Of a stretch of 32,007 nucleotides of DNA, positions 1-7,131 are shown one piece after another. Below the pieces are notes generated by a model that worked only from the letters and a program-made list of their open reading frames with translations, did no database searches and was not told where the DNA came from. The stretch's first letter is position 1, and each line of letters opens with the position of its first letter. The position numbers and the translations under genes are program-made. The stretch comes from Bacteroidota bacterium (GTDB lineage Bacteria > Bacteroidota > Bacteroidia > Chitinophagales > Chitinophagaceae). The stretch is from NCBI GenBank assembly GCA_023433265.1, contig JAEZDR010000046.1, forward strand, positions 1-32,007, in the 5' to 3' direction.

Positions 1-6
1 CCATCA

Positions 7-88
7 CCCCCAAAAACAACCCGTTTTTGGGGGGCAAGTCCGAGGCAAGTCCGAAGCAAGTCCGAGGCTAGAGTGACGCAAGAGCGTC
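7..88 (+). repeat. Hairpin followed by five 11-bp repeat units (copy 1)
   Basis: Bases 7-17 (CCCCCAAAAAC) and 23-33 (GTTTTTGGGGG) form a perfect 11-bp stem with a 5-base loop. Directly after it come exactly five 11-bp units: 34-44, 45-55 and 56-66 are GCAAGTCCGA plus one base; 67-77 is GCTAGAGTGAC and 78-88 is GCAAGAGCGTC. The same architecture occurs on the other strand at 21721-21802, so this is a dispersed element rather than a chance tandem repeat. The period is not a multiple of three and no reading frame explains it. Function unknown. Confidence 0.85.
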
Positions 89-340
89 AAAAGCCCTTCA
101 AACAGCTAATCCTTGCGAGGCGGAGAAACGAAGGCATCGTCATTCGATGAGCCTGCGGAAGAATGAAGCAGGCGAAAGCTTGTCCGACCACCGGCGGAAA
201 GCAATCTCTGCTTCCGTAGCCCAAGTCCCCGCGCCGTCATCATTGCGAGCCAGGAGGCACATCTAAAAGTGCGTCCTTGCCAGGAGCAAGGAACAGTCTC
301 GATAGCTATCGAGATGGCAATCTCTGTCCTCCGAAGCCCA
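89..340. repeat. Non-coding stretch with degenerate dispersed-repeat remnants
   Basis: No credible gene is present. Fragments such as CCTTGCGAGGCGGAG (113-127), CATTGCGAGCCAGGAGGC (241-258) and GCAATCTCTGTCC resemble the widespread bacterial interspersed repeat built on CATTGCGAG ... AAGCAATCTC. That match is from memory of the motif. I read the stretch as decayed copies. Confidence 0.5.
297..314. repeat. 18-bp perfect palindrome
   Basis: TCTCGATAGCTATCGAGA is its own reverse complement with no spacer. It lies inside the degenerate repeat stretch, so it may be the centre of one interspersed element. It could equally be a binding site for a dimeric protein; nothing nearby favours that. Confidence 0.7.
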
Positions 341-360
341 AATCTGTCTTGTCTATTATC

Positions 361-381
361 TATGTACTATGTACTATGTAC
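361..381 (-). repeat. Three tandem 7-bp units (GTACATA family, copy 1)
   Basis: TATGTAC occurs three times in a row; on the minus strand this reads GTACATA. It is preceded by GTCTAT a few bases away, the complement of the ATAGAC that ends the other copies at 763-793 and 2258-2293. All copies lie outside genes. Confidence 0.75.
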
Positions 382-440
382 TAGGTCTCATCTGCCCTCC
401 TTTTCACCCAAACATACACCCACCCCAAAAGCCACTTTCC

Positions 441-550
441 CGTTTGTTCCCGATTATTCCGAATTATTCCGTTTTGTTCCCAATTATTCCTGTTTGTTCC
501 GTTTTATTCCCGTTTGTTCCGTTTTGTTCCGTTTTGTTCCCGATTTTTCC
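441..550. repeat. Eleven tandem 10-bp units ending in TTCC
   Basis: Eleven consecutive decamers, with no insertion or deletion, all end in TTCC. Positions 4, 5, 7, 8, 9 and 10 of the unit (T, T, T, T, C, C) are invariant, while positions 1-3 and 6 vary; the commonest unit is GTTTTGTTCC. The preceding decamer (431-440) also ends in TTCC. A 10-bp period puts TTCC on one face of the DNA helix. The frames translate into low-complexity peptide but the period is not a multiple of three, so coding is unlikely. Confidence 0.85.
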
Positions 551-841
551 GTTTTCTGCATACATCTCGCTGATTATCAGGAGAAGCCTGGACAGGCATT
601 TCTGTGGTTGGTTTACAGCAACGGATGAATACAGCTGGCATCCGACCGAAGCGCGCTCACGAATGGCAACCTGCGCGCGCGAAGCGGAGGGATCTTTCGC
701 CCTATGATGACGAAGGTTCTAGAACACAAGCTCAGAAGCCCAATTCCCAACCGCAGTAGCACGTACATAGATTTTAGTACATAGACAGGAAGGTGCAGGG
801 CGCGGAAATGGAAGTTGATGTGATCTCCCATGTTTCACGTC
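551..841. other. Intergenic, no gene seen
   Basis: This stretch holds a GTACATA repeat (763-793) and GC-rich text around 675-705 (GCGAAGCGGAGGGATCTTTC) that resembles another common interspersed bacterial repeat. I see no gene, structural RNA or promoter that I can support. Confidence 0.5.
763..793 (+). repeat. GTACATA-family repeat (copy 2, interrupted)
   Basis: GTACATA at 763-769, seven bases of spacer-like text, then GTACATA at 777-783 followed by GACAGGAAGG. The tail GACAGGA is shared with the copy at 2258-2293, marking both as members of one family. Confidence 0.7.
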
Positions 842-1279
842 TCACATTCCACGGCAGGAGCATTCGTGGTGTGCGCTGATATATTTTATGGATTCAAGGC
901 AGATTTCCTTCAACACATCCGTATTGATATCGCTCAGCTTCTTTACATACATACATGCCTTACTCATTTTCACAGTACCCAGTTGTGTAAGGAGTTGTTT
1001 GCTCCTGGGTGTATCGGAATAGACGTATAAGGTGAGGGCGTTTTTACGGGGCGAGAAGGAAAGAACAGGTGCATCTCCTTCATGCCCGCTGGCGTACTTG
1101 TAATGGTAATTACCGAAACCGATAATGCTGGGTCCCCACATTCTTGGTGCTTCGCCACTCCATTGTTGCATAAGTTCTATCAATTGAAAACTATCTGCTT
1201 TTTTCTGATCGCTTTCCACGAAAGCGTTGATAAACTCGCGGACATCCTGTCTGGTATAAGTTGTTTTATTTGTCGCCAT
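842..1279 (-). CDS. DUF1801 domain protein
   Basis: This 145-residue protein belongs to the DUF1801 (YdhG-like) family of small soluble proteins. The family signature is readable: LIELMQQWSGEAPRMWGPSI near residues 33-52, then GFGNYHYKYASGHEGDAP, then FSPRKNALTLYVY and the C-terminal KMSKACMYVKKLSDINTDVLKEI. Length is normal for the family and the start is an ATG giving MATNKTTYTR. The biochemical role of the family is not firmly established. It is transcribed away from a second DUF1801 gene at 1451, with about 170 bp between the two starts that must hold both promoters. The two proteins are different subfamilies rather than a recent duplicate pair. Confidence 0.9.
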   Translation of the reverse strand: MATNKTTYTRQDVREFINAFVESDQKKADSFQLIELMQQWSGEAPRMWGPSIIGFGNYHYKYASGHEGDAPVLSFSPRKNALTLYVYSDTPRSKQLLTQLGTVKMSKACMYVKKLSDINTDVLKEICLESIKYISAHHECSCRGM

Positions 1280-1450
1280 GTTCTCTCGGTTAGTACATCA
1301 TCGAAAATAACAACTACTATTTAAATGGGAAATCCGGGTGAAGCAGGTTTCTCGGGGCACGGCGCATTTGAAGGACCGGATTTAATGAATACCGGTTAGC
1401 TCTTCATAATACCATTGCGGTAGCGTAACTTTAGCTTGTTATCCTGGTTT

Positions 1451-1840
1451 ATGAGCAAACAAGCCAAAACTGTTGACGCGTACATTGATTCGTTCCCATC
1501 GCCGGTGAGGGTTATGCTGGTGCAGATAAGGACCTTAATAAAGAACGAGGCACCTGAGGCTATAGAAAGTATAAGTTACGGCATGCCTGCCTATAAAACG
1601 CATGGAAAGCCATTGGTTTACTTTGCTGCCTTCAGCAACCACATCGGGTTTTATGCCACACCCACGGGCCATGCGGCATTTGAAAAGGAACTGTCAGCGT
1701 ATAAACAAGGAAAGGGTTCTGTTCAGTTTCCGCTTGATAAGCCTTTGCCATTACAGCTTGTGAAAAAGATTGTGGCCTTCCGGCTAAAAGAAAATGCTCA
1801 AAATACTAAGCAGAAACATTCCACAAACCATAAACCTTAA
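1451..1840 (+). CDS. DUF1801 domain protein, YdhG-like
   Basis: This cytoplasmic protein of 129 residues starts at the ATG giving MSKQAKTVDAYIDSFPSPV. A TTG five codons upstream extends the frame, but the family begins near this ATG. Family marks are EAIESISYGMPAYKTHGKPLVYFAAFSNHIGFY (around residues 35-67) and the lysine-rich KGSVQFPLDKPLPLQLVKKIVAFRLKE tail. This subgroup has been likened to iron-chaperone or frataxin-like folds, but no function can be read from the sequence. The lipoprotein gene at 1851 begins 10 bases after its stop, so the two are probably co-transcribed. Confidence 0.88.
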   Translation: MSKQAKTVDAYIDSFPSPVRVMLVQIRTLIKNEAPEAIESISYGMPAYKTHGKPLVYFAAFSNHIGFYATPTGHAAFEKELSAYKQGKGSVQFPLDKPLPLQLVKKIVAFRLKENAQNTKQKHSTNHKP

Positions 1841-1850
1841 ACCGTTATTT

Positions 1851-2237
1851 ATGCGAGTTGCCTGCATCCTGACTGCCTTTATTTTCCTACTCTTTGGTTG
1901 CGAGCCTGGGACGTCTTCTTTTACACCTCAGCTAAAGAATGATCAGTTTATCAATAAGCTTAAACAGAAATACCAATGTGAGTCCATCCGGTTTGATAGT
2001 ACAAGCGAGGTAGCGGACTCAACCCTCACCATCACACTTATAAATAGCAAGCAGGTAAGCAAACCAACCACGGACGATGATGAAACCTTTAAAAAAGTGG
2101 CAAAAGAGCTTAAGGCGAACCTGCAACATCCGGGGCAGTATAAGTTTTACACGGTAATTTTTGAACAGCGAAAATGGATGCTGTTAAGGCCATCGGTTAA
2201 TGCAGTGGGCATGGGAGTAAGGGCTGATGAGATTTGA
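1851..2237 (+). CDS. Small lipoprotein of unknown function
   Basis: From the ATG at 1851 the protein reads MRVACILTAFIFLLFGCEP, a short basic N-terminus, hydrophobic core and lipobox LFGC, so the mature protein should be lipidated at Cys17. The mature part is about 112 residues, mixed charged, with no motif I recognise; segments such as SIRFDSTSEVADSTLTITLIN suggest a small beta-rich domain. An in-frame ATG at 1794 exists but would bury the signal peptide and overlap the previous gene, so I prefer 1851. It follows the DUF1801 gene by 10 bases. Confidence 0.75.
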   Translation: MRVACILTAFIFLLFGCEPGTSSFTPQLKNDQFINKLKQKYQCESIRFDSTSEVADSTLTITLINSKQVSKPTTDDDETFKKVAKELKANLQHPGQYKFYTVIFEQRKWMLLRPSVNAVGMGVRADEI

Positions 2238-2576
2238 GCGGAAGGATGGTGCCTAAAGTACATAGTACATAGTACATAGTACATAGACAGGAAAGGGGGA
2301 TACTGGATCTATTCGTACTAATTAAGCCCGTGTATTAGTTTGGTATAAAAACCTTACATGCTTGCCAGAAAAATAGTGTGTTTATGAAACATGAGGAATG
2401 TCATGGTTTAAATGGCCAGGAATAGGCAGTTTTAGAGAGGCAAAAGAATTATGGCTATTTGCCAGTTGAGCTATTCCAGGTGGGCATAAGCGTTTCGCAC
2501 CTGCCGAGCTTTATTTAGCTCAAGTTTTTACCAGAAACGGCAAGGTGACAACGTTCAAATTCTTAAAAGTCAATTG
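2238..2576. other. Intergenic stretch upstream of T9SS genes
   Basis: It contains the GTACATA repeat (2258-2293). A weak inverted repeat CAGGTG/CACCTG (2477-2482 and 2498-2503) lies upstream of the next gene. I could not identify a TAnnTTTG -7 element for the gene at 2577. Confidence 0.5.
2258..2293 (+). repeat. Four tandem GTACATA units (copy 3)
   Basis: GTACATA occurs four times back to back (2258-2285) and is followed by GACAGGAA. It lies 20 bases after the stop codon at 2237. The unit and the tail match the copies at 361-381 and 763-793. Confidence 0.8.
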
Positions 2577-4073
2577 ATGAAAAAAGCTGTTTTTCATGTT
2601 ATAGGTTTTGTGACCTTGTATCTCTTGGTTTGTGGTTGTTTGAGTACTCTTTATGGGCAGTATAACCTTGTTCCTAATCCCAGCTTCGAACAATACACGA
2701 ACTGTCCATCCGATTCAACGATTTATGCGATGCACAACAATAAACCAGATTATTGGTATAAACCTGATAAAAGAGCCGGTTCTTATCTTAACGCCTGTAC
2801 TGGAAGTTTTGTTTATGGAGTACCCTACCACTATTCAAATTCGGGAATCGCTTATCAGCCGGCCAGGACGGGTGTGGCTTATATTGCAATTCACTATTTG
2901 AACGGTGTAGGTAATAACAGTAGAAATTATTTCCAGGTGCAATTGAACGATAGTTTGCGTTCAGGAAAGTGCTATTACGGAGAGTTTTATGTTGCTTTAA
3001 CAGACCACTACAAGTTGGCTTGCAATAATCATGGGTTGCTGCTGACGAAGCAGGCTGTTTACGCGGATACTGCATATCCTCCTAAAAGCCTTTTGATTGG
3101 TAGCCCTCAAGTAGTATCGTTTGGAAACCCTATTATCAGAGACAGCGTGAATTGGACGAAGGTTTCGGCTGTATTTGTGGCGAGTGGGGGAGAAATGTTT
3201 TTGACGGTTGGTAACTTTAAGAGTGACGCAAATACCATCTGGGAAATAATTAACCCGGGTGGATATAGCGCAGCAGCCTACTACATTGACGACGTCAGCG
3301 TCATCCCCCTTGACAGCATGCCTTTACCTGCCGATGCAGGGCCTGACAGAACGATTACTTTTGGAGACAGCACTTATATAGGCAGCTATACAAGCGGCAT
3401 CAACATCATTAATTGGTATAACAGCAACGGAGCGCAAATAGCTACGGGAGTGCCGGGCCTGAAGGTGAGCCCTGCAGCTTCAACCTTTTACGTGGTAGAA
3501 CATACGGTATGTGGCAACTATAGCAGGGATACTGTGTATGTATCGGTGCAGGCGGCGGTACCCTTATCGTTTTTAAGCTACAATGCATACCTCAAAAATG
3601 GAAGCGTCTTCCACCGCTGGAGCGTAGGAAATGAAGTAAATGTGAGTCATTACAATATTACCCGCAGCTACGATGGTGGTGAATTTAAGGAAGTAGGTAC
3701 AATAAAAGCGGGACTAATAAATGGCCAATACAGTTTTGTTGAGCTTGTGGAAGCCAAGGCCAATGCATGGTATAGGATTGAGGGGGTAGATTACGACGGT
3801 AAAAAAACCTATAGCAACATTATTAACTTAAAGAGCCTGGGAGAGCGTAAGGTATTGTTGATGCCGAATCCGGCAACAGATGTACTTACTTTGTCTGGAC
3901 GAGAAATGAGGCGTGTAGTAATTACAGATATAACGGGTAATGTAGTAGCTAATAGCAAGTGCAATAGTTCGTTGGTGACTATGAATGTCGCTGGATTTGC
4001 AGCCGGAATATACATGGTTCAGGTTACTACTACAGATGGTACAGTGGAAATACTTAAATTTATTAAAGAATAG
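2577..4073 (+). CDS. Secreted T9SS cargo protein, paralog A
   Basis: This 498-residue protein begins with a signal peptide (MKKAVFHVIGFVTLYLLV..., cleavage probably after STLYGQ). The ATG at 2577 is preferred over the TTG just before it. Mature domains in order: an N-terminal jelly-roll-like region opening NLVPNPSFEQYTNCP and closing with YYIDDVSVIPLD (about residues 29-245); an Ig/PKD-like region starting ADAGPDRTITFGDST (about 250-330); a fibronectin-like region (about 335-420); and a type A T9SS C-terminal domain with VLLMPNPATDVL, ITDITGNVV and AAGIYMVQV (about 426-498). It is expected to be exported through the outer membrane by T9SS and anchored or released. No catalytic motif is seen. 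The neighbouring paralog starts 5 bases downstream. Substrate unknown; surface adhesion or glycan binding is a guess. Confidence 0.88.
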   Translation: MKKAVFHVIGFVTLYLLVCGCLSTLYGQYNLVPNPSFEQYTNCPSDSTIYAMHNNKPDYWYKPDKRAGSYLNACTGSFVYGVPYHYSNSGIAYQPARTGVAYIAIHYLNGVGNNSRNYFQVQLNDSLRSGKCYYGEFYVALTDHYKLACNNHGLLLTKQAVYADTAYPPKSLLIGSPQVVSFGNPIIRDSVNWTKVSAVFVASGGEMFLTVGNFKSDANTIWEIINPGGYSAAAYYIDDVSVIPLDSMPLPADAGPDRTITFGDSTYIGSYTSGINIINWYNSNGAQIATGVPGLKVSPAASTFYVVEHTVCGNYSRDTVYVSVQAAVPLSFLSYNAYLKNGSVFHRWSVGNEVNVSHYNITRSYDGGEFKEVGTIKAGLINGQYSFVELVEAKANAWYRIEGVDYDGKKTYSNIINLKSLGERKVLLMPNPATDVLTLSGREMRRVVITDITGNVVANSKCNSSLVTMNVAGFAAGIYMVQVTTTDGTVEILKFIKE

Positions 4074-4078
4074 GTTTT

Positions 4079-5581
4079 ATGAAATGTCTGTCTGCCAATT
4101 GGAAGCATGGCTTGTTAGTCTTGCTTCCAAGTTTTTTGTCGGTTTTCAGTTTAAATGGCTTGGCCCAGTTAAACCTGGTTCCTAATCCAAGTTTTGAACA
4201 ATATACCGATTGTCCGAGCAATAAGACAATTTATGATTACAAGAACAGCAAGCCGTCAATTTGGTACAAGCCAGATTCGAGAGACGCAGGATACTGCAAC
4301 TCCTGCGGAGATTCGGTTGGGACTGGCGTGCCGCTTCACGAAAGCATCTGTGTTACAGGATACCAACCTGCAAGAACGGGCAGTGCCTATGTCGGTATGT
4401 TTTTTCTAAATGGTACAAATCAACGGAACTATTTCCAGGTTGAATTGACAGATAGCTTAAGAAAAGGCAGATGTTATTACGCAGAGTACTATGTTTCTCT
4501 CTTTAACTGTATGGGCCGCCCTTGTAATAATCAAAGCATGCTGTTTACTGCACAAGCAGTTTATGCCGATACGGTACCGGCAGGTAAAAACATACTTTTA
4601 GCAAGTCCACAAGTGACGAATTTCGGCAACCCAATAATATACGACACAGTGAATTGGGTAAAGGTTAGCGGGATATTCGCAGCAAGCGGTGGCGAGCAGT
4701 TTTTAACTATCGGAAATTTCAGGAATGACGCAATGACTAGTTATACGATAGTTAATGGTGGCCAATACGGGTATTACGGAGCAGCTTATTACGTGGACGA
4801 CGTCAGCGTCATCCCCCTTGACAGCATGCCTCTACCTGCCGATGCAGGGCCTGACAGAACCATCACCTTGGGAGATAGTACTTACATAGGCAGCTATACA
4901 AGCGGCATCAACATCATTAATTGGTATAACAGCAGTGGAGCGCAAATAGCCAGCGGAGTGCCCGGCCTGAAAGTAAGCCCTGCAGCGTCCACGTTTTACG
5001 TTGTAGAGCATACTGTATGTGGCAACTATAGCAGGGATACGGTGTATGTAACTGTGCAGGCGCCGGTACCCTTGTCGTTTTTGAGCTACAATGCAACGTT
5101 GCAGGATGGTAATATCTTCCATCGCTGGGCGACCGGAAACGAGGTAAATGTGAGTCATTACAACATTACCCGCAGCAACGATGGCAGTGAATTTAAGGAA
5201 GTGGGTACAATGAAAGCGGGACTAATAAATGGCCAATACAGTTTTATTGAGCATGTGGAAGCCAAGGCCAATGCATGGTATAGGATTGAGGGGGTAGATT
5301 ACGACGGTAAAAAAACCTATAGCAACATTATTAATTTAAAGAACCTGGGAGAGCGTAAGGTATTGTTGATGCCGAATCCGGTAAGGGATGTACTAACAGT
5401 AAGTGGAGAAGGTTTGAAAAATGTGCAGATTATTGACGTAAATGGAAAAGTAGTAATCAAACGTTCAGGTAATGGTTCTGTATTTACAATAAACACGGAG
5501 AGCCTGCCAACCGGTGTATATGTTGCAAGGGTTATGACAGCAGATGGAAGGGTAGAAACGCATAAAATAATCAAACAATAG
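4079..5581 (+). CDS. Secreted T9SS cargo protein, paralog B
   Basis: This 500-residue paralog of the preceding gene has the same layout: signal peptide (to about LNGLAQ), NLVPNPSFEQYTDCP jelly-roll-like domain ending YYVDDVSVIPLD, ADAGPDRTITLGDST Ig-like region, fibronectin-like region, and a T9SS type A C-terminal domain (VLLMPNPVRDVL, IIDVNGKVV, TGVYVARV). The N-terminal domains of the two proteins share only the framework, while residues from VSVIPLD to LLMPNP are almost identical, including at DNA level. The short 5-base gap suggests one transcript. No enzyme motif is visible. The pair looks like a tandem duplication whose surface-exposed N-terminus has diversified. Confidence 0.88.
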   Translation: MKCLSANWKHGLLVLLPSFLSVFSLNGLAQLNLVPNPSFEQYTDCPSNKTIYDYKNSKPSIWYKPDSRDAGYCNSCGDSVGTGVPLHESICVTGYQPARTGSAYVGMFFLNGTNQRNYFQVELTDSLRKGRCYYAEYYVSLFNCMGRPCNNQSMLFTAQAVYADTVPAGKNILLASPQVTNFGNPIIYDTVNWVKVSGIFAASGGEQFLTIGNFRNDAMTSYTIVNGGQYGYYGAAYYVDDVSVIPLDSMPLPADAGPDRTITLGDSTYIGSYTSGINIINWYNSSGAQIASGVPGLKVSPAASTFYVVEHTVCGNYSRDTVYVTVQAPVPLSFLSYNATLQDGNIFHRWATGNEVNVSHYNITRSNDGSEFKEVGTMKAGLINGQYSFIEHVEAKANAWYRIEGVDYDGKKTYSNIINLKNLGERKVLLMPNPVRDVLTVSGEGLKNVQIIDVNGKVVIKRSGNGSVFTINTESLPTGVYVARVMTADGRVETHKIIKQ

Positions 5582-5691
5582 GCTTTCCCTCGCCAGATTG
5601 CTTTTATACTTCCGGTGAACTTTGCCAGCCATGAATGTTCTTAGCTGCCCGACAGGACCAGAAGTATGAATTCATTTGCTAACCAGGTGCC

Positions 5692-6522
5692 TTACGCTAG
5701 CTTCAGTGCCTGGGTTAGTTTCACGGCCTCAAGGGCTTCCTTTACATCATGCACCCTTAATATTGATGCACCGTTTAATAGTGCAATGGTGTTTAAGACG
5801 GTTGTTCCGTTTAATGCCTGTTCCGGGGTTAGGCCGAGGGTTTTGTACACCGTGGATTTGCGCGAAAGGCCGGCAAGGATGGGTTTGCCTACAATAGCAA
5901 GCGCAGTAAGTTCGCGCAGCAACTTTAGATTGTGTTGGGGAGTTTTTGCAAACCCAAAACCGGGATCTATAATTACATCATGAATGCCTGCGCGGTGCAG
6001 GGCATCTACCTTCTGCACAAAATAATCCAATACCTCAACTGTTACATCGTTGTATTGCGCAAGGGATTGCATGGTTGCCGGCGTGCCTTTCATATGCATG
6101 GCAATATAGGGAACACCAGCACGGGCAACGGTACTAATCATCTCTTCATCCATTTCGCCACTGCTGATATCATTTATGATGCTGGCCCCGGCTTCCACGG
6201 CCGCTTTTGCTACGCTGCTATAAAAGGTGTCAACAGACAGCAAGGCATCGGGGTGCTGTTGCAGTATATATTGGACAACGGGTAATACACGATCCATTTC
6301 CTGGTTTGGTGACAGCAATTCGGCTCCCGGCCTTGTGCTTTGTCCGCCTACATCTATTATCGCTGCCCCTTCGTTCAGCATTCGAATTGCCTGTTCTGAA
6401 GCTTGTTCCACACCGGGGCGGCGGCTGCCTTCGTAAAACGAATCATGGGTAACATTTACAATACCCATTACTATGGGCGTTTCGTAAGTGAATAACCTTC
6501 CTTTACAATTGAGGGAGAACAT
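5692..6522 (-). CDS. folP: Dihydropteroate synthase
   Basis: This enzyme condenses 6-hydroxymethyl-7,8-dihydropterin diphosphate with p-aminobenzoate in folate synthesis and is the sulfonamide target. The 276-residue length is normal. Visible TIM-barrel motifs: MGIVNVTHDSFYEGSR (19-34), IIDVGGQSTRPGA (55-67), SVDTF, INDISSG, MHMKGTP, IIDPGFGFAKT, LAGLSRKS and ILRVHDV near the C-terminus. Loop 1 normally reads NVTPDSF; here the proline is His26 (codon CAT), which is unusual. The gene is divergent from the DUF1599 gene, sharing 60 bp. Both partners lie next to each other in many Bacteroidota. Confidence 0.96.
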   Translation of the reverse strand: MFSLNCKGRLFTYETPIVMGIVNVTHDSFYEGSRRPGVEQASEQAIRMLNEGAAIIDVGGQSTRPGAELLSPNQEMDRVLPVVQYILQQHPDALLSVDTFYSSVAKAAVEAGASIINDISSGEMDEEMISTVARAGVPYIAMHMKGTPATMQSLAQYNDVTVEVLDYFVQKVDALHRAGIHDVIIDPGFGFAKTPQHNLKLLRELTALAIVGKPILAGLSRKSTVYKTLGLTPEQALNGTTVLNTIALLNGASILRVHDVKEALEAVKLTQALKLA

Positions 6523-6542
6523 GCTGCTTTAGTTTATTTTTG
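6509..6542 (+). promoter_or_regulatory. Candidate Bacteroidota promoter for DUF1599 operon
   Basis: TATTTTTG at 6535-6542 matches the -7 consensus TAnnTTTG exactly, with TTG at 6509-6511 and 23 bases between, the upper end of the range reported for Flavobacterium promoters. It lies 41 bases before the ATG at 6583. The upstream element overlaps the first codons of folP. Confidence 0.5.
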
Positions 6543-6582
6543 ACCGTAAGGTGCCGGGCAAATTTAACGGCATAAGGGCGAT

Positions 6583-7131
6583 ATGACTACGAATGAACAA
6601 TATGATAGCATAGTAAATACAGCGATAGACATTTTTGGTAAGAAAACCAAAGACTATGGTACATCGTGGAGGGTGCTAAGAACCATATCGGTGGTTGACC
6701 AGGTATTCATCAAGGCGCTGCGTATAAAGACCATACAGGAAAAGAAGGAACAGAAGGTGGCTGATGATATCAGTAGTGAATTTGTGGGCATACTTAATTA
6801 TGGCATTATTGGTCTTATACAATTAAAGCTGGGTAATGCGGCCGTGGAAGACCTTCCCGTGGAGAAAGCAACCCTGCTTTACCGCGAACAGGCTACCGCA
6901 GCAAAGAATACCATGTTGAATAAAAATCACGACTACGGCGAAGCCTGGAGAGAAATGAGCCAGGAAAGCTTTGTAGACCTGATACTGGTAAAGCTGATGC
7001 GCATTAAACAAATACTTGCTAATGATGGTAAGACGCTTATAAGCGAGGGTATTGATGCTAATTACACAGACATTATTAACTACGCGGTGTTCGCTTTAAT
7101 TTTAATTAAAGAAGGGAAGCATAAGGCATGA
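6583..7131 (+). CDS. DUF1599 domain protein (nucleotide-modification-associated)
   Basis: This soluble 182-residue protein belongs to PF07659 (DUF1599, also named nucleotide modification associated domain 1). It is an internal duplication: IFGKKTKDYGTSWRVLRTISVVDQVFIKALRIKTI (about 18-52) matches MLNKNHDYGEAWREMSQESFVDLILVKLMRIKQI (about 108-141), and each half ends in an acidic ILNYG/IINYA helix. The paired K-DYG-W and D motifs resemble metal-dependent nucleotide-binding folds, but the reaction is unknown. It overlaps the next gene by 4 bases (ATGA), so translation of the two is coupled. It stands divergent to folP, as in other Bacteroidota. Confidence 0.9.
   Translation: MTTNEQYDSIVNTAIDIFGKKTKDYGTSWRVLRTISVVDQVFIKALRIKTIQEKKEQKVADDISSEFVGILNYGIIGLIQLKLGNAAVEDLPVEKATLLYREQATAAKNTMLNKNHDYGEAWREMSQESFVDLILVKLMRIKQILANDGKTLISEGIDANYTDIINYAVFALILIKEGKHKA

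Noticed and set aside
34..88. The 11-bp array as a CRISPR
   Set aside because: Units are contiguous and far too short, with no unique spacers and no cas genes.
269..707. Two overlapping open frames of 112-119 codons
   Set aside because: Their repetitive hydrophobic text (SVLFPIIPVCSVLF and similar) is the translation of the 10-bp array in two frames; there is no family signal and the period is not a multiple of three.
613..831. 72-codon minus-strand open frame in the repeat region
   Set aside because: It crosses several interspersed-repeat fragments and shows no protein family signal.
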